From NCBI GenBank assembly GCA_944392585.1, contig CALXXA010000049.1, positions 1-48,404 on the forward strand: a DNA stretch of 48,404 nucleotides. The letters run 5' to 3'. The number at the start of each line of letters is the position of its first letter. Position 1 is the stretch's first letter. The stretch is from an uncultured Alphaproteobacteria bacterium. GTDB lineage: Bacteria > Pseudomonadota > Alphaproteobacteria > CAAHEQ01 > UBA3637. Shown piece after piece: positions 18,031 to 25,489 of this stretch. The notes beneath the pieces were generated by a model. The model did not search any database. It saw only the letters and a program-made list of their open reading frames with translations, and was not told the origin of the DNA. A program made the translations under genes and the position numbers.

Positions 18031-21000
18031 ATGTCCGATAAACAAAAATATTATCCAGAATTAAATACACAAGCCGATTTCCCAAGTCAAGAATTGGAAA
18101 TTTTAAAATTTTGGAATGAAAATGATACTTTTGAGAAGTCTGTGAAAAATCGTGAAGGAGCAGATGAGTTCGTTTTTTACGACGGACCTCCTTTCGCAAA
18201 CGGAACGCCTCATTACGGTCATATTATGGTTTCTTATGTCAAAGATGTCGTCGCAAGATATCAGACAATGCGAGGCAAAAAAGTAGAACGACGCTTGGGA
18301 TGGGATTGTCATGGTCTCCCCGCTGAAATGTCTGCCGAAAAACAATTAGGAGTTTCTGGACGAAAACAAATTGAATTGTTCGGGGTAGAAAAATTTAATG
18401 CTTTTTGTCGTCAAGATGTTCTAAAATACTCTCATATTTGGACCGATATGTTTCGGCGCATCGGAAGATGGGTTGATTTTAATCACGACTATAAAACAAT
18501 GGATTTACCTTTTATGGAATCTGTTATCCATAATTTTAAAAGTCTTTATGATAAAGGGCTTATTTATGAGGACTTTCGTGTCTTACCTTACTCTTGGGCC
18601 GCGGAAACGCCTTTGTCTAACTTTGAAGTCAATCAAGGCTATAAAGATAAAACAGATACCGCCGTTACGGTCTTGTTTCAATTGGAAGACGGTCGTTATT
18701 TACTTGTTTGGACAACAACTCCGTGGACGTTACCGTCTAATTTAATGATTGCGGTCGGAGAAGATATTGATTATTCCGTTATGCAAGAGGGAAAAGAGCA
18801 ATATATTTTAGCAACCGCTTTGAAAGATAAATATAAACAGCAGTTGGCTCATGCAACCGAGGTAGCTGTTATCAAAGGAAAAGAATTAGTCGGAATGTCT
18901 TATAAGCCAATGTTTTTGTATTTTGAGACTTTAAAAGAAAAAGGTGCTTTTAAAGTATTGGCTGGAAATTTTGTCTCAACGGAAGATGGAACGGGAATTG
19001 TCCATATTGCTCCGGGTTTTGGGCAAGACGACTTTGATGTTTGTAGAGCCTATAACCCTGAATTTCCTATTGTTTGTCCGGTGGATGAAGCCGGAAAATT
19101 TACCGAGGAAGTTCCTGATTATGCAGGAAAACAGGTCTTTGATGTGAATGAGCTTGTTTTATCTAGGCTAAAAGATGAACGAAAGTTGGTAAAAAAAGAA
19201 CAATACACACATAGTTATCCGTTTTGTTGGAGAACTGATACGCCTTTGATTTATAAAGCTATGTCCAGTTGGTTTGTGAAAGTTTCTGATTTTAACGATG
19301 AAATGGTTCATTTAAATCAACAAATTTCTTGGATCCCAGAACATGTGAAAGAAGGGCGTTTCGGTAAATGGTTGGAAGGGGCCAGAGATTGGTCTATTTC
19401 CAGGAATCGTTTTTGGGGAACTCCAATCCCCGTTTGGAAATCGGATAATCCAAAATATCCGAGAGTGGATGTTTTCGGCTCTATTTCGGAAATTAAAGAA
19501 AAAACAGGGGTTGATGTAAAAGACTTACATAAGCCGTTTATTGATGAAATCGTTTATCCAAATCCAGATGATCCAACAGGACAATCCATGATGCGACGTG
19601 TCGGAGATGTTTTTGATTGTTGGTTCGAATCTGGTTCAATGCCTTATGGACAAGTCCATTATCCTTTTGAAAACAAACAATGGTTCGAAAACCATTTTCC
19701 GGCAGATTTTATCGTGGAAGCTATGGATCAAACAAGAGGATGGTTTTATACATTAACGGTTTTGTCCACGGCTCTGCATCATAAACCAGCGTTCAAAAAC
19801 TGTGTCTGTACTGGATTATTAATGGCTGAAAATGGCCAAAAATTGTCTAAAAAACTTAAAAATTATCCTGATCCGAATAATATCTTGAATACAATGGGAT
19901 CTGATGCCTTAAGGTGGTTTTTAATTTCTTCTCCCGTCTTAAGAGGCGGAAATGTCTCGGTGGATAGAGATGGCAAGGAAATCTCAAAAGCGGCTCGTAA
20001 AGCGCTTATTCCTTTTTGGAATGCTTTTTATTTCTTTTGCTTGTACGCCAACGCAGAAGGTGTTCAAGGACACATGACCGTGTCATCTTCGGATATTTTG
20101 GATAAGTATATTTTATCTAAATTAAAAGCTCTTGTAGAAAACGTGACTAAGTCAATGGATGCTTATGACATGATGACAGCTTGTCAGGAAAGCGCAGAAT
20201 TTTTAGATATATTGAACAATTGGTACATTCGTCGAACCAGAGCCAGATTCTGGGATGGAACTGATAAAAATGCTTTTGATACTCTTTATACCGTGTTGGT
20301 CATGTTAAGTCAAATTTTAGCCCCTTTAATGCCTTTTATGGCAGAGGTCGTTTATAAGGCTTTGACAGGAAAAGAATCCGTCCACTTAACGGATTGGGTT
20401 TCCGCCGACAAATTGACGCAAGATAAAGATTTGGTTCAACAAATGGATCTCGTCCGGGCCGTTTGCTCTACGGCTAAAGCTGTCCGCGAAGAAAAAAAAT
20501 TAAGAAACAGATTACCGTTGGCTTCTATGACCGTCGCCGGAGATCAAGTTCATGCTTTAAGACCTTTCGTGGATATTATTAAAGATGAAATTAATGTTAA
20601 AGATGTCGGGTTGGTTCAAGATATTGATCTTTTAGCGACTCATTTCCTTTATTTAAAAACACCTTTAATCGGGAAGCGGTTGAGCCCTTACATGAAAGAT
20701 ATTATGACTGCTTCTAAAACAGATAATTGGTCTGTTCGAGAGGATGGGACCTTGTTTATCGCCGGACAAGTCTTGAATGCGGAAGAGTTTGAATTAAGAC
20801 TTATTTTAAAAAAAGGAATAGATGGGATGGCTTTGCCTGATAACACCGCAGTTGTTCAGTTGGATACACGCATTTATCCGGAGTTGGAAAAAGAAGGCTT
20901 GGCACGAGATTTCGTTCGTCTTGTTCAAACTGCCAGGAAGGATAAAAATTATGATGTCTCCGATAGAATTCAAGTGACTTTTACCGCGTCTTCGGATTTT

Positions 21001-21150
21001 GTAAAAGAAGCGTTGCTGTTACATGAAAATTATATTATGGAACAGGTTCTGGCTAAAATCATGATGCCTTCAGGCGTGTTGGAACATGTAGACGTTACGG
21101 ATACTCTCGGGGATGCTCAAATCCAAATCCAATTAGATAAAATAAATTAG
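18031..21150 (+). CDS. ileS: isoleucyl-tRNA synthetase, long eukaryote-like type
   Basis: This 1039-residue cytoplasmic enzyme charges tRNA-Ile. The class I motifs are HYGH (about residues 61-64, after PPFANGTP) and KLSKK in NGQKLSKKLKNYPDP (near residue 604). It also has the WDCHGLPAE and VWTTTPWTLPSN editing-domain blocks. The KLSKKLKNYPDP form and the length above 1000 residues fit the type 2, eukaryote-like IleRS also found in Rickettsia, a group known for mupirocin resistance. The frame opens at a TTG 30 bases upstream, but the ATG at 18031 follows a GAGGG site and fits the family start. Confidence 0.95.
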   Translation: MSDKQKYYPELNTQADFPSQELEILKFWNENDTFEKSVKNREGADEFVFYDGPPFANGTPHYGHIMVSYVKDVVARYQTMRGKKVERRLGWDCHGLPAEMSAEKQLGVSGRKQIELFGVEKFNAFCRQDVLKYSHIWTDMFRRIGRWVDFNHDYKTMDLPFMESVIHNFKSLYDKGLIYEDFRVLPYSWAAETPLSNFEVNQGYKDKTDTAVTVLFQLEDGRYLLVWTTTPWTLPSNLMIAVGEDIDYSVMQEGKEQYILATALKDKYKQQLAHATEVAVIKGKELVGMSYKPMFLYFETLKEKGAFKVLAGNFVSTEDGTGIVHIAPGFGQDDFDVCRAYNPEFPIVCPVDEAGKFTEEVPDYAGKQVFDVNELVLSRLKDERKLVKKEQYTHSYPFCWRTDTPLIYKAMSSWFVKVSDFNDEMVHLNQQISWIPEHVKEGRFGKWLEGARDWSISRNRFWGTPIPVWKSDNPKYPRVDVFGSISEIKEKTGVDVKDLHKPFIDEIVYPNPDDPTGQSMMRRVGDVFDCWFESGSMPYGQVHYPFENKQWFENHFPADFIVEAMDQTRGWFYTLTVLSTALHHKPAFKNCVCTGLLMAENGQKLSKKLKNYPDPNNILNTMGSDALRWFLISSPVLRGGNVSVDRDGKEISKAARKALIPFWNAFYFFCLYANAEGVQGHMTVSSSDILDKYILSKLKALVENVTKSMDAYDMMTACQESAEFLDILNNWYIRRTRARFWDGTDKNAFDTLYTVLVMLSQILAPLMPFMAEVVYKALTGKESVHLTDWVSADKLTQDKDLVQQMDLVRAVCSTAKAVREEKKLRNRLPLASMTVAGDQVHALRPFVDIIKDEINVKDVGLVQDIDLLATHFLYLKTPLIGKRLSPYMKDIMTASKTDNWSVREDGTLFIAGQVLNAEEFELRLILKKGIDGMALPDNTAVVQLDTRIYPELEKEGLARDFVRLVQTARKDKNYDVSDRIQVTFTASSDFVKEALLLHENYIMEQVLAKIMMPSGVLEHVDVTDTLGDAQIQIQLDKIN

Positions 21151-21171
21151 CCATAATATTCTTAAGTAAAA

Positions 21172-21211
21172 AATCGGCGAAGATAATAAAATATCTCCGC
21201 CGATTCCCTTT
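21172..21211. terminator. bidirectional terminator between ileS and the DUF1150 gene
   Basis: AATCGGCG (21172-21179) and CGCCGATT (21198-21205) are perfect arms. An inner AGATA/TATCT pair extends the stem. T-rich sequence lies on the right and A-rich sequence on the left, fitting termination of both converging genes. Confidence 0.85.
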
Positions 21212-21224
21212 TTAAAAAAGAAAA

Positions 21225-21461
21225 TTAGTGAACACTCATTGCTATCAGATCATTTTGTGATATTAACGCCAACGCAACCTGTCTGTCGGCCGCGTATCCC
21301 ATTCGAGTGCCTTCCGCTGCGTAAATAGACCATACTTCCTCATTGTCAACGATATCTTTTTTTAGATAAGCGACATCATCTATTCCCCATTGATTTAAAT
21401 CATCATCCATGGACAAGTCACATTCGATTAAATTCTTTTTTATTATATTAATCATGGTCAT
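21225..21461 (-). CDS. DUF1150 family protein
   Basis: This 78-residue protein matches DUF1150, a small alphaproteobacterial family. The pattern WGIDDVAYLKK, the central YAAEGTRMGYAADRQVALALISQNDL and the terminal SVH ending are the conserved parts. The family has no proven function but usually follows an hsp20 gene, as here. It overlaps the hsp20 stop by 14 bases. A second ATG lies six bases downstream (21455) and could be the real start. Confidence 0.85.
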   Translation of the reverse strand: MTMINIIKKNLIECDLSMDDDLNQWGIDDVAYLKKDIVDNEEVWSIYAAEGTRMGYAADRQVALALISQNDLIAMSVH

Positions 21462-21903
21462 CCTTTTTTTGTATCAGTTTTTTCTCAGGCTCGCAAGATG
21501 TAATTTTTATTTTCTTTATGGTTTGTTGCGGATTGGGCTTTTCTAAGTCAATATGCAACATGCCTTTGTCCATGAAAGCTGATTTTACTTTCATTCCTTG
21601 CGCAAGGACAAAAGAACGTTGGAAATTTCGACCGGCAATCCCTCTGTATAAGTAATGGTGCTCTTCTTGATCAGAACTTTGGCGTCCGCGGATAATCAAT
21701 TGCGTGTCTTCAACAGAAACATCTAAGTCCTTTTCATCATATCCGGCAACAGCTAATGAAATACGAAGCATATCAGAATCCATTTGTTCTATGTTGTAAG
21801 GAGGAAAACCTCCTTCCGCCCCTGTTTTTGTCACTTGATCCATCATTCTTTCCAAGTTTTCAAAACCAAGCATAAAAGGGGTGTTAAATGTTAATCGAGC
21901 CAT
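21448..21903 (-). CDS. small heat-shock protein, Hsp20/alpha-crystallin family
   Basis: This 151-residue chaperone holds unfolding proteins in a refoldable state. The N-terminal LTFNTPFMLGFENLERM and the alpha-crystallin domain with NIEQMDSDMLRISLAVAGYDEKDL, GIAGRNFQRSF and GMLHIDLEKP match IbpA-type proteins. Two ATGs are close together. The second, at 21903, has a well-spaced AAGGAG (eight bases) while the first is only two bases from it, so I use 21903. It is followed by DUF1150 and preceded by a palindrome and a possible RpoH promoter. Confidence 0.92.
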   Translation of the reverse strand: MARLTFNTPFMLGFENLERMMDQVTKTGAEGGFPPYNIEQMDSDMLRISLAVAGYDEKDLDVSVEDTQLIIRGRQSSDQEEHHYLYRGIAGRNFQRSFVLAQGMKVKSAFMDKGMLHIDLEKPNPQQTIKKIKITSCEPEKKLIQKKDDHD

Positions 21904-21913
21904 TCTCATTCTC

Positions 21914-21930
21914 CTTTACTTTAAGTAAAG
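21914..21930 (-). promoter_or_regulatory. palindrome overlapping the hsp20 ribosome binding site region
   Basis: CTTTACTT (21914-21921) and AAGTAAAG (21923-21930) are perfect 8-base arms around a single base. On the minus strand its last bases run into the AAAGGAG ribosome binding site. It could act as an operator or, as RNA, hide part of the ribosome binding site. Confidence 0.5.
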
Positions 21931-21959
21931 AGGTAGGTAAGCACATTATTTTTTGCAAG
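21931..21959 (-). promoter_or_regulatory. candidate heat-shock (RpoH-like) promoter of hsp20
   Basis: On the minus strand CTTG (21959-21956) is followed after 18 bases by CCTACCT (21937-21931). This resembles the alphaproteobacterial RpoH pattern CTTG-N17/18-CYTATNT with one mismatch. Initiation would fall near 21924. Confidence 0.4.
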
Positions 21960-21966
21960 TCGTTTC

Positions 21967-23352
21967 TTAGCATCCTTTTAAACTCCTTTTGAGGCGAGTA
22001 ATATCTTCAGATAAATCTTGATCTTGCATAATCTTGGATTCAATTGTTCGGACAGCATGAATAATCGTTGTGTGATCTCTGTCAAATGCGGAACCAATCT
22101 CCGGAAGAGACTTTGTCGTTAATGTTTTTGCTAAATACATGGCTATTTGTCGAGGTCTTGCGATTCGACGGTCTTTACGGGTCGATTTTAAATCAAGCAA
22201 TTTTAAATTATAATAATCTGCGACAGCTTTTTGAATATCCGAAATAGAGAATTCTTTCTTATATGTATTTAATAAATCCCTGAGGAGTTCTTTTGTCGTA
22301 TCAAGAGAAATCGGTGTTCCTAAAAGTTGAGTGCTGGCGACAACTCTTTTTAAAGCTCCTTCTAATTCTCGAACATTCGTAGTGATTTTTTCCGCTAAAA
22401 ACTCAATAACGTCTTGAGGCACTTTCGCATTAAATAAAGCTGCTTTTGATTGTAAAATACCGATTCGCATCTCATATGTCGTCGGATAGATATCTACAAC
22501 AAGGCCTTGCGCCATGCGCGTTTTTAATCGATCTTCAATCCCTTTCAAGTCCAGGGGCGAGCTATCTGAAGATAAAACAATTTGTTTCCCTTGATCTATA
22601 AGGGCGTTAAATGTGTGAAAAAATTCTTCTTGCGTTGCTTTTTTCCCGCAAATAAATTGCACATCGTCAATCATCAGCACATCAACCGAGCGAAATAAAT
22701 CTCTGAAAGAGACAGTGTCATCAAAACGGAGAGCACGAACAAATTGATACATAAATTTTTCCGCGGACAGATAAAGGACACGGCGACCAGAAGCTGTTTT
22801 TTGTATAGCCGCAGCGATGGCGTGCATCAAATGTGTTTTCCCTAAGCCGACAGAGCTGTGTAAATATAAGGGGTTAAATGTAATTTCTTCCGTTTCGGCT
22901 ATGCGTTTCGCCGCAGCATAAGCAAATTCATTAGATTTTCCCACAACATAATTCTCAAAAGTAAAATGAGGATCTAAATATGTATTTTCCAGTTCCAATA
23001 AAATATCCGTCGGTGATGAAGATATCGAATCAGTCAATGATTTTTCCGCAGAAGGAGAACTTGTTTCTGCCGCCGTAGGAAGACAAGGCGTTTGTATTTT
23101 TAAAGACACACTGCGAATAGCGGGATTTTCATTTTGCCAAATGGAACAAATAACAACATCATACTCTTTTTCTTTCATCCACTCATGCATAAAACGCGTC
23201 GGTACGGCTAAACATACGTTCCCATCTTCTTGGATTTTTGGCTCTATTTGATCTAACCAGCGACTTAAAACAGCATCTTTTGATGTCGAGCGAATCTTAC
23301 GGCATACGTTTTCCCATTGGTGGTGAAATTTTTCTTGCGATACAACATTCAT
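21967..23352 (-). CDS. dnaA: chromosomal replication initiator protein DnaA
   Basis: This 461-residue AAA+ protein opens the replication origin and regulates its own gene. An N-terminal DnaB/DiaA-contact domain (about 1-85) is followed by a low-complexity linker (about 90-118). The ATPase domain has Walker A SSVGLGKTH (166-174) and Walker B LMIDD (226-230). The C-terminal DNA-binding domain has the signature FDRDHTTIIHAVRTIE (from residue 423). The ribosome binding site is AGGAG. The gene is downstream of rpsT, an order seen in other Alphaproteobacteria, with a long, repeat-rich upstream region. Confidence 0.97.
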   Translation of the reverse strand: MNVVSQEKFHHQWENVCRKIRSTSKDAVLSRWLDQIEPKIQEDGNVCLAVPTRFMHEWMKEKEYDVVICSIWQNENPAIRSVSLKIQTPCLPTAAETSSPSAEKSLTDSISSSPTDILLELENTYLDPHFTFENYVVGKSNEFAYAAAKRIAETEEITFNPLYLHSSVGLGKTHLMHAIAAAIQKTASGRRVLYLSAEKFMYQFVRALRFDDTVSFRDLFRSVDVLMIDDVQFICGKKATQEEFFHTFNALIDQGKQIVLSSDSSPLDLKGIEDRLKTRMAQGLVVDIYPTTYEMRIGILQSKAALFNAKVPQDVIEFLAEKITTNVRELEGALKRVVASTQLLGTPISLDTTKELLRDLLNTYKKEFSISDIQKAVADYYNLKLLDLKSTRKDRRIARPRQIAMYLAKTLTTKSLPEIGSAFDRDHTTIIHAVRTIESKIMQDQDLSEDITRLKRSLKGC

Positions 23353-23411
23353 TTCTTTCTCCTGTTTCTGTTCTATTTGATGTGAAAAACTTTTGCCGTT
23401 ATTTTATAAAA

Positions 23412-23441
23412 CTCATAAAAATGACTTGCTTTCCGTATCAA
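23412..23441 (-). promoter_or_regulatory. tentative promoter of dnaA
   Basis: On the minus strand TTGATA (23441-23436) is followed after 18 bases by TATGAG (23417-23412), about 60 bases before the dnaA start. The -10 match is poor, so this is a weak call. Confidence 0.3.
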
Positions 23442-23468
23442 AGTAGGTGGTATCGATTCTTTTTATAC

Positions 23469-23502
23469 GTTGATATTAAAAAGGAGCTCCTTTTTTATCA
23501 AC
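23469..23502. repeat. long inverted repeat with a perfect 18-base core upstream of dnaA
   Basis: The core at 23478-23495 is an uninterrupted palindrome centred on GGAGCTCC with A and T runs. It is enclosed by GTTGATA (23469-23475) and TATCAAC (23496-23502), with a two-base bulge on the left. The right flank reads TTATCAACA, a one-mismatch DnaA-box-like sequence. Confidence 0.8.
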
Positions 23503-23540
23503 AAAACTTTTTATGTTTTATGTAATTAATTTTCTTGACG

Positions 23541-23571
23541 CAATATATTGATTTAATGAATCAATATATTG
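23541..23571. repeat. paired palindrome CAATATATTG x2 upstream of dnaA
   Basis: Two identical copies of CAATATATTG (23541-23550 and 23562-23571) are each self-complementary and lie 21 bases apart, two helical turns. Together they form a larger inverted repeat with 13-base arms and a 5-base centre. The layout is that of a double operator. As RNA it would also fold into a long AT-rich hairpin followed by T residues. Confidence 0.8.
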
Positions 23572-23841
23572 TGTTTTTTAGTATAACATATTGAAAATAA
23601 ATATATTTCTTTCGAGAGAAAAAGATTTTCAAGAAAAAATTAAAAATGACTCGTTATGAATAGGGCAAAGACTCGAAAATTCCGAGTCGAAAATATAAAA
23701 ATAAAAAGATATGTGTTTATAAAGGAAATATATCGGAAAGACATGGATCAAAGACCGGGGCAAAATTTTTATACAAGAATTAAAAAAAAATTTTATGGAA
23801 TGAGGGTGTTGTATGATTTTAACGAAAGGTTTCTAAATATA

Positions 23842-23871
23842 AAAAAAGCTGCTTAAGGAAGCAGCTTTTTT
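23842..23871. terminator. terminator of rpsT (potentially bidirectional)
   Basis: AAGCTGCTT and AAGCAGCTT arms around an AAGG loop (core 23848-23865) are flanked by A-run and T-run on opposite sides. It lies 14 bases past the rpsT stop on the minus strand. Confidence 0.9.
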
Positions 23872-23885
23872 GTGTTTTTTCGACA

Positions 23886-24146
23886 TTACATATTTTTAAC
23901 TCGAGCAGATAATCTGGATGTTTTCCGCGAAGCAGCCAAACGTTTAATAATGCCTTTTTGAGCCGCTTTGCTTAAAGCAGACTCAGCAATGACAAAACGA
24001 GCTTTGGCTTCTTCTTTATTTCCGCCCAGAACAGCTTTTTCAACGTTCTTTATAAAAGTGCGTACTTTACTAAGATAAGAGGCATTAAATTCAGCTGCTC
24101 TTTGATTTCTTTTAATACGTGTTTTTGCCGATTTATGATTGGCCAT
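23886..24146 (-). CDS. rpsT: 30S ribosomal protein S20
   Basis: This 86-residue basic protein is S20, a small-subunit protein that binds the bottom of 16S rRNA. The MANHKSAKTRIKRNQRAAEFNAS start, the VRTFIKNVEKA helix and KAAQKGIIKRLAASRKTSRLSARV near the end are typical. The frame extends 30 bases upstream, but the ATG at 24146 matches the universal MANHKSA start and has AAGG upstream. It has its own promoter and terminator and is the gene before dnaA. Confidence 0.97.
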   Translation of the reverse strand: MANHKSAKTRIKRNQRAAEFNASYLSKVRTFIKNVEKAVLGGNKEEAKARFVIAESALSKAAQKGIIKRLAASRKTSRLSARVKNM

Positions 24147-24190
24147 GTTTAAATACCTTATAGTTAACTTTATCAAATATCAAGGCTCTT

Positions 24191-24219
24191 TTTTTACCTT
24201 AAAAAAAAAGACTTGTCAA
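24191..24219 (-). promoter_or_regulatory. predicted sigma-70 promoter of rpsT
   Basis: On the minus strand a consensus TTGACA (24219-24214) lies 17 bases before TAAAAA (24196-24191), giving a leader of roughly 40 bases to the rpsT ATG. Confidence 0.6.
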
Positions 24220-24256
24220 GTGATTTTAGGAAAGCTTAATAAAAAAAAAGTTTTTT

Positions 24257-24613
24257 TCAATAAAAAGCATCTGTTTTTAATTCGAATCGAACAATTAAAA
24301 TATGATTTACTTTTTCAAAACTTAAGGATAGTTGCTCTTTCTCTCTTTCAAATATGTTTTTTTTTACTTCCGTCCAGCCCAGAGCGGGGAGCGTTTCTTT
24401 ATAAAAAGCTTCAACTTGTTTTTGAGAAAGGCTTTCAGATTGTTGATAAGATTGAAAAATCCGACCTTCCGGTGTATCAAAAGACATAGATAAGTCTTCA
24501 ATCGGAACTAATTCTCTCATTTGCGGCAAATCTTCCGTTCCTTCTATAAAAGCGGCCTGTGAAGGAAGATAAAAAAATGTCCAAAGAAGCAATAAGAGAA
24601 TTTTTTTTGTCAT
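24257..24613 (-). CDS. small exported protein of unknown function
   Basis: This 118-residue protein has a signal peptide (hydrophobic residues 5-16, cleavage near SQA at 18-20). The mature part begins FIEGTEDLPQMRELVPIEDLSMSFDTPEGRI and contains FYKETLPALGW. I recall similar small secreted proteins in other Alphaproteobacteria with the same 'FIEGTEDLP' and 'FDTPEGRI' elements, but no known function. It starts five bases after the Sel1-repeat gene and is probably co-expressed with it. Confidence 0.75.
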   Translation of the reverse strand: MTKKILLLLLWTFFYLPSQAAFIEGTEDLPQMRELVPIEDLSMSFDTPEGRIFQSYQQSESLSQKQVEAFYKETLPALGWTEVKKNIFEREKEQLSLSFEKVNHILIVRFELKTDAFY

Positions 24614-24618
24614 AAAGC

Positions 24619-25353
24619 TTATCGTGTCGGCATTGGAGCCATATCTAGATCATGTTGAGAAAAAATAGGTTCATTGGCTTTTGCCGGTTTCGTTCTCGGT
24701 TGAGGAGCTTTTCCGGATTTCGTTAAAGAAGGCTTTGAGGTTTCATTTTGTGCCGGAACCGTCTCTAAAAGAACTTGTTTCTGAGGTTTTCTTGGTTGGA
24801 TTTTCCCATAATTCTCTAAGTCAAAAATATCTTTTTTTAATTCGGATAATTTTGCTTTCATGTCTTTATAAACTTGTTTTTCGGCGGCTAATTTTTCCTC
24901 ATTTTTCGTTGTGATTGTTTGAATAAGATTGGCTAATGAATTCGTAGAAATTTCAATATCTTGAATGGATAGAAATTGTTCGATGGTAGCGCCTAATTGA
25001 TCCGCTTCCTCATTTCCGTTTAAAGCGGCGAGTGTTGCCCATTTATAAGCGGCTAAATCACTTTTAGGCATACTTATTCCTTTATGATACATTTTAGCGA
25101 CTTCCAACTGAGCGCCTACATGACCGGCGAAAGCAGAAGATAAAAGACAATATCCTGCTCCCATTTGCGCCGATCCTGTTTCTTCCAATAAACGAACGCC
25201 TATTTCATATAACTCTTCGGCATCGAAAGTTGTGTCACATTCCGGAGGAATAATCATTTCTTCTCCGTTGTCATCAAAACTCCAAAAAGCCTCCTGAGCC
25301 ATAACTCCTGGCGTTATAAATAGGAAACTGATGAAAAGCAATTTTTTTAACAT
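24619..25353 (-). CDS. exported Sel1-repeat-like protein with coiled coil
   Basis: This 244-residue protein has a signal peptide (about residues 1-19, ending VMAQ). Two or three helical repeats of Sel1/TPR type span about residues 44-120; AGYCLLSSAFAGHVGAQLEVA and DLAAYKWATLAALNG are the clear ones. A charged coiled-coil region covers about 145-180, and the proline/lysine-rich tail is probably disordered. Sel1 repeats mediate protein contacts; the partner is unknown. It is transcribed with the small exported protein that follows. Confidence 0.75.
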   Translation of the reverse strand: MLKKLLFISFLFITPGVMAQEAFWSFDDNGEEMIIPPECDTTFDAEELYEIGVRLLEETGSAQMGAGYCLLSSAFAGHVGAQLEVAKMYHKGISMPKSDLAAYKWATLAALNGNEEADQLGATIEQFLSIQDIEISTNSLANLIQTITTKNEEKLAAEKQVYKDMKAKLSELKKDIFDLENYGKIQPRKPQKQVLLETVPAQNETSKPSLTKSGKAPQPRTKPAKANEPIFSQHDLDMAPMPTR

Positions 25354-25489
25354 ACGGCCGTCCTTATCTTTTGCTTTTTAAATTGAATAATTCTAGCATA
25401 AATTCTTTTCCTTTAATATAAAGTTAATTTTTTTTGTAAAATAATATAATTTATATAATGTGTCTAAAAATAAATTTAAGGAGAAAACT

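Larger units (their letters stand above)
23353..23885. promoter_or_regulatory. 533-base dnaA upstream region, repeat-rich and without a convincing gene
   Basis: This is the longest gap without a credible gene in the window. It is very AT-rich and holds the dnaA promoter, a near-perfect 34-base inverted repeat (23469-23502), a pair of self-palindromic 10-mers (23541-23571), a small hairpin GACTCG/CGAGTC (23670-23688) and the rpsT terminator (23842-23871). No exact TTATCCACA DnaA box was found; TTATCAACA at 23495-23503 is a one-mismatch variant. A 66-codon reading frame at 23656-23856 lacks a ribosome binding site. The region could be part of the origin, but the evidence is thin. Confidence 0.6.

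Noticed and set aside
23656-23856. 66-codon basic reading frame upstream of dnaA
   Set aside because: It has no ribosome binding site, no promoter, poor composition, and it runs into the rpsT terminator. It is probably chance in AT-rich sequence.
23353-23885. Firm call of the replication origin here
   Set aside because: No exact DnaA boxes were found, and in several Alphaproteobacteria the origin is not next to dnaA. GC-skew over the whole chromosome would be needed.
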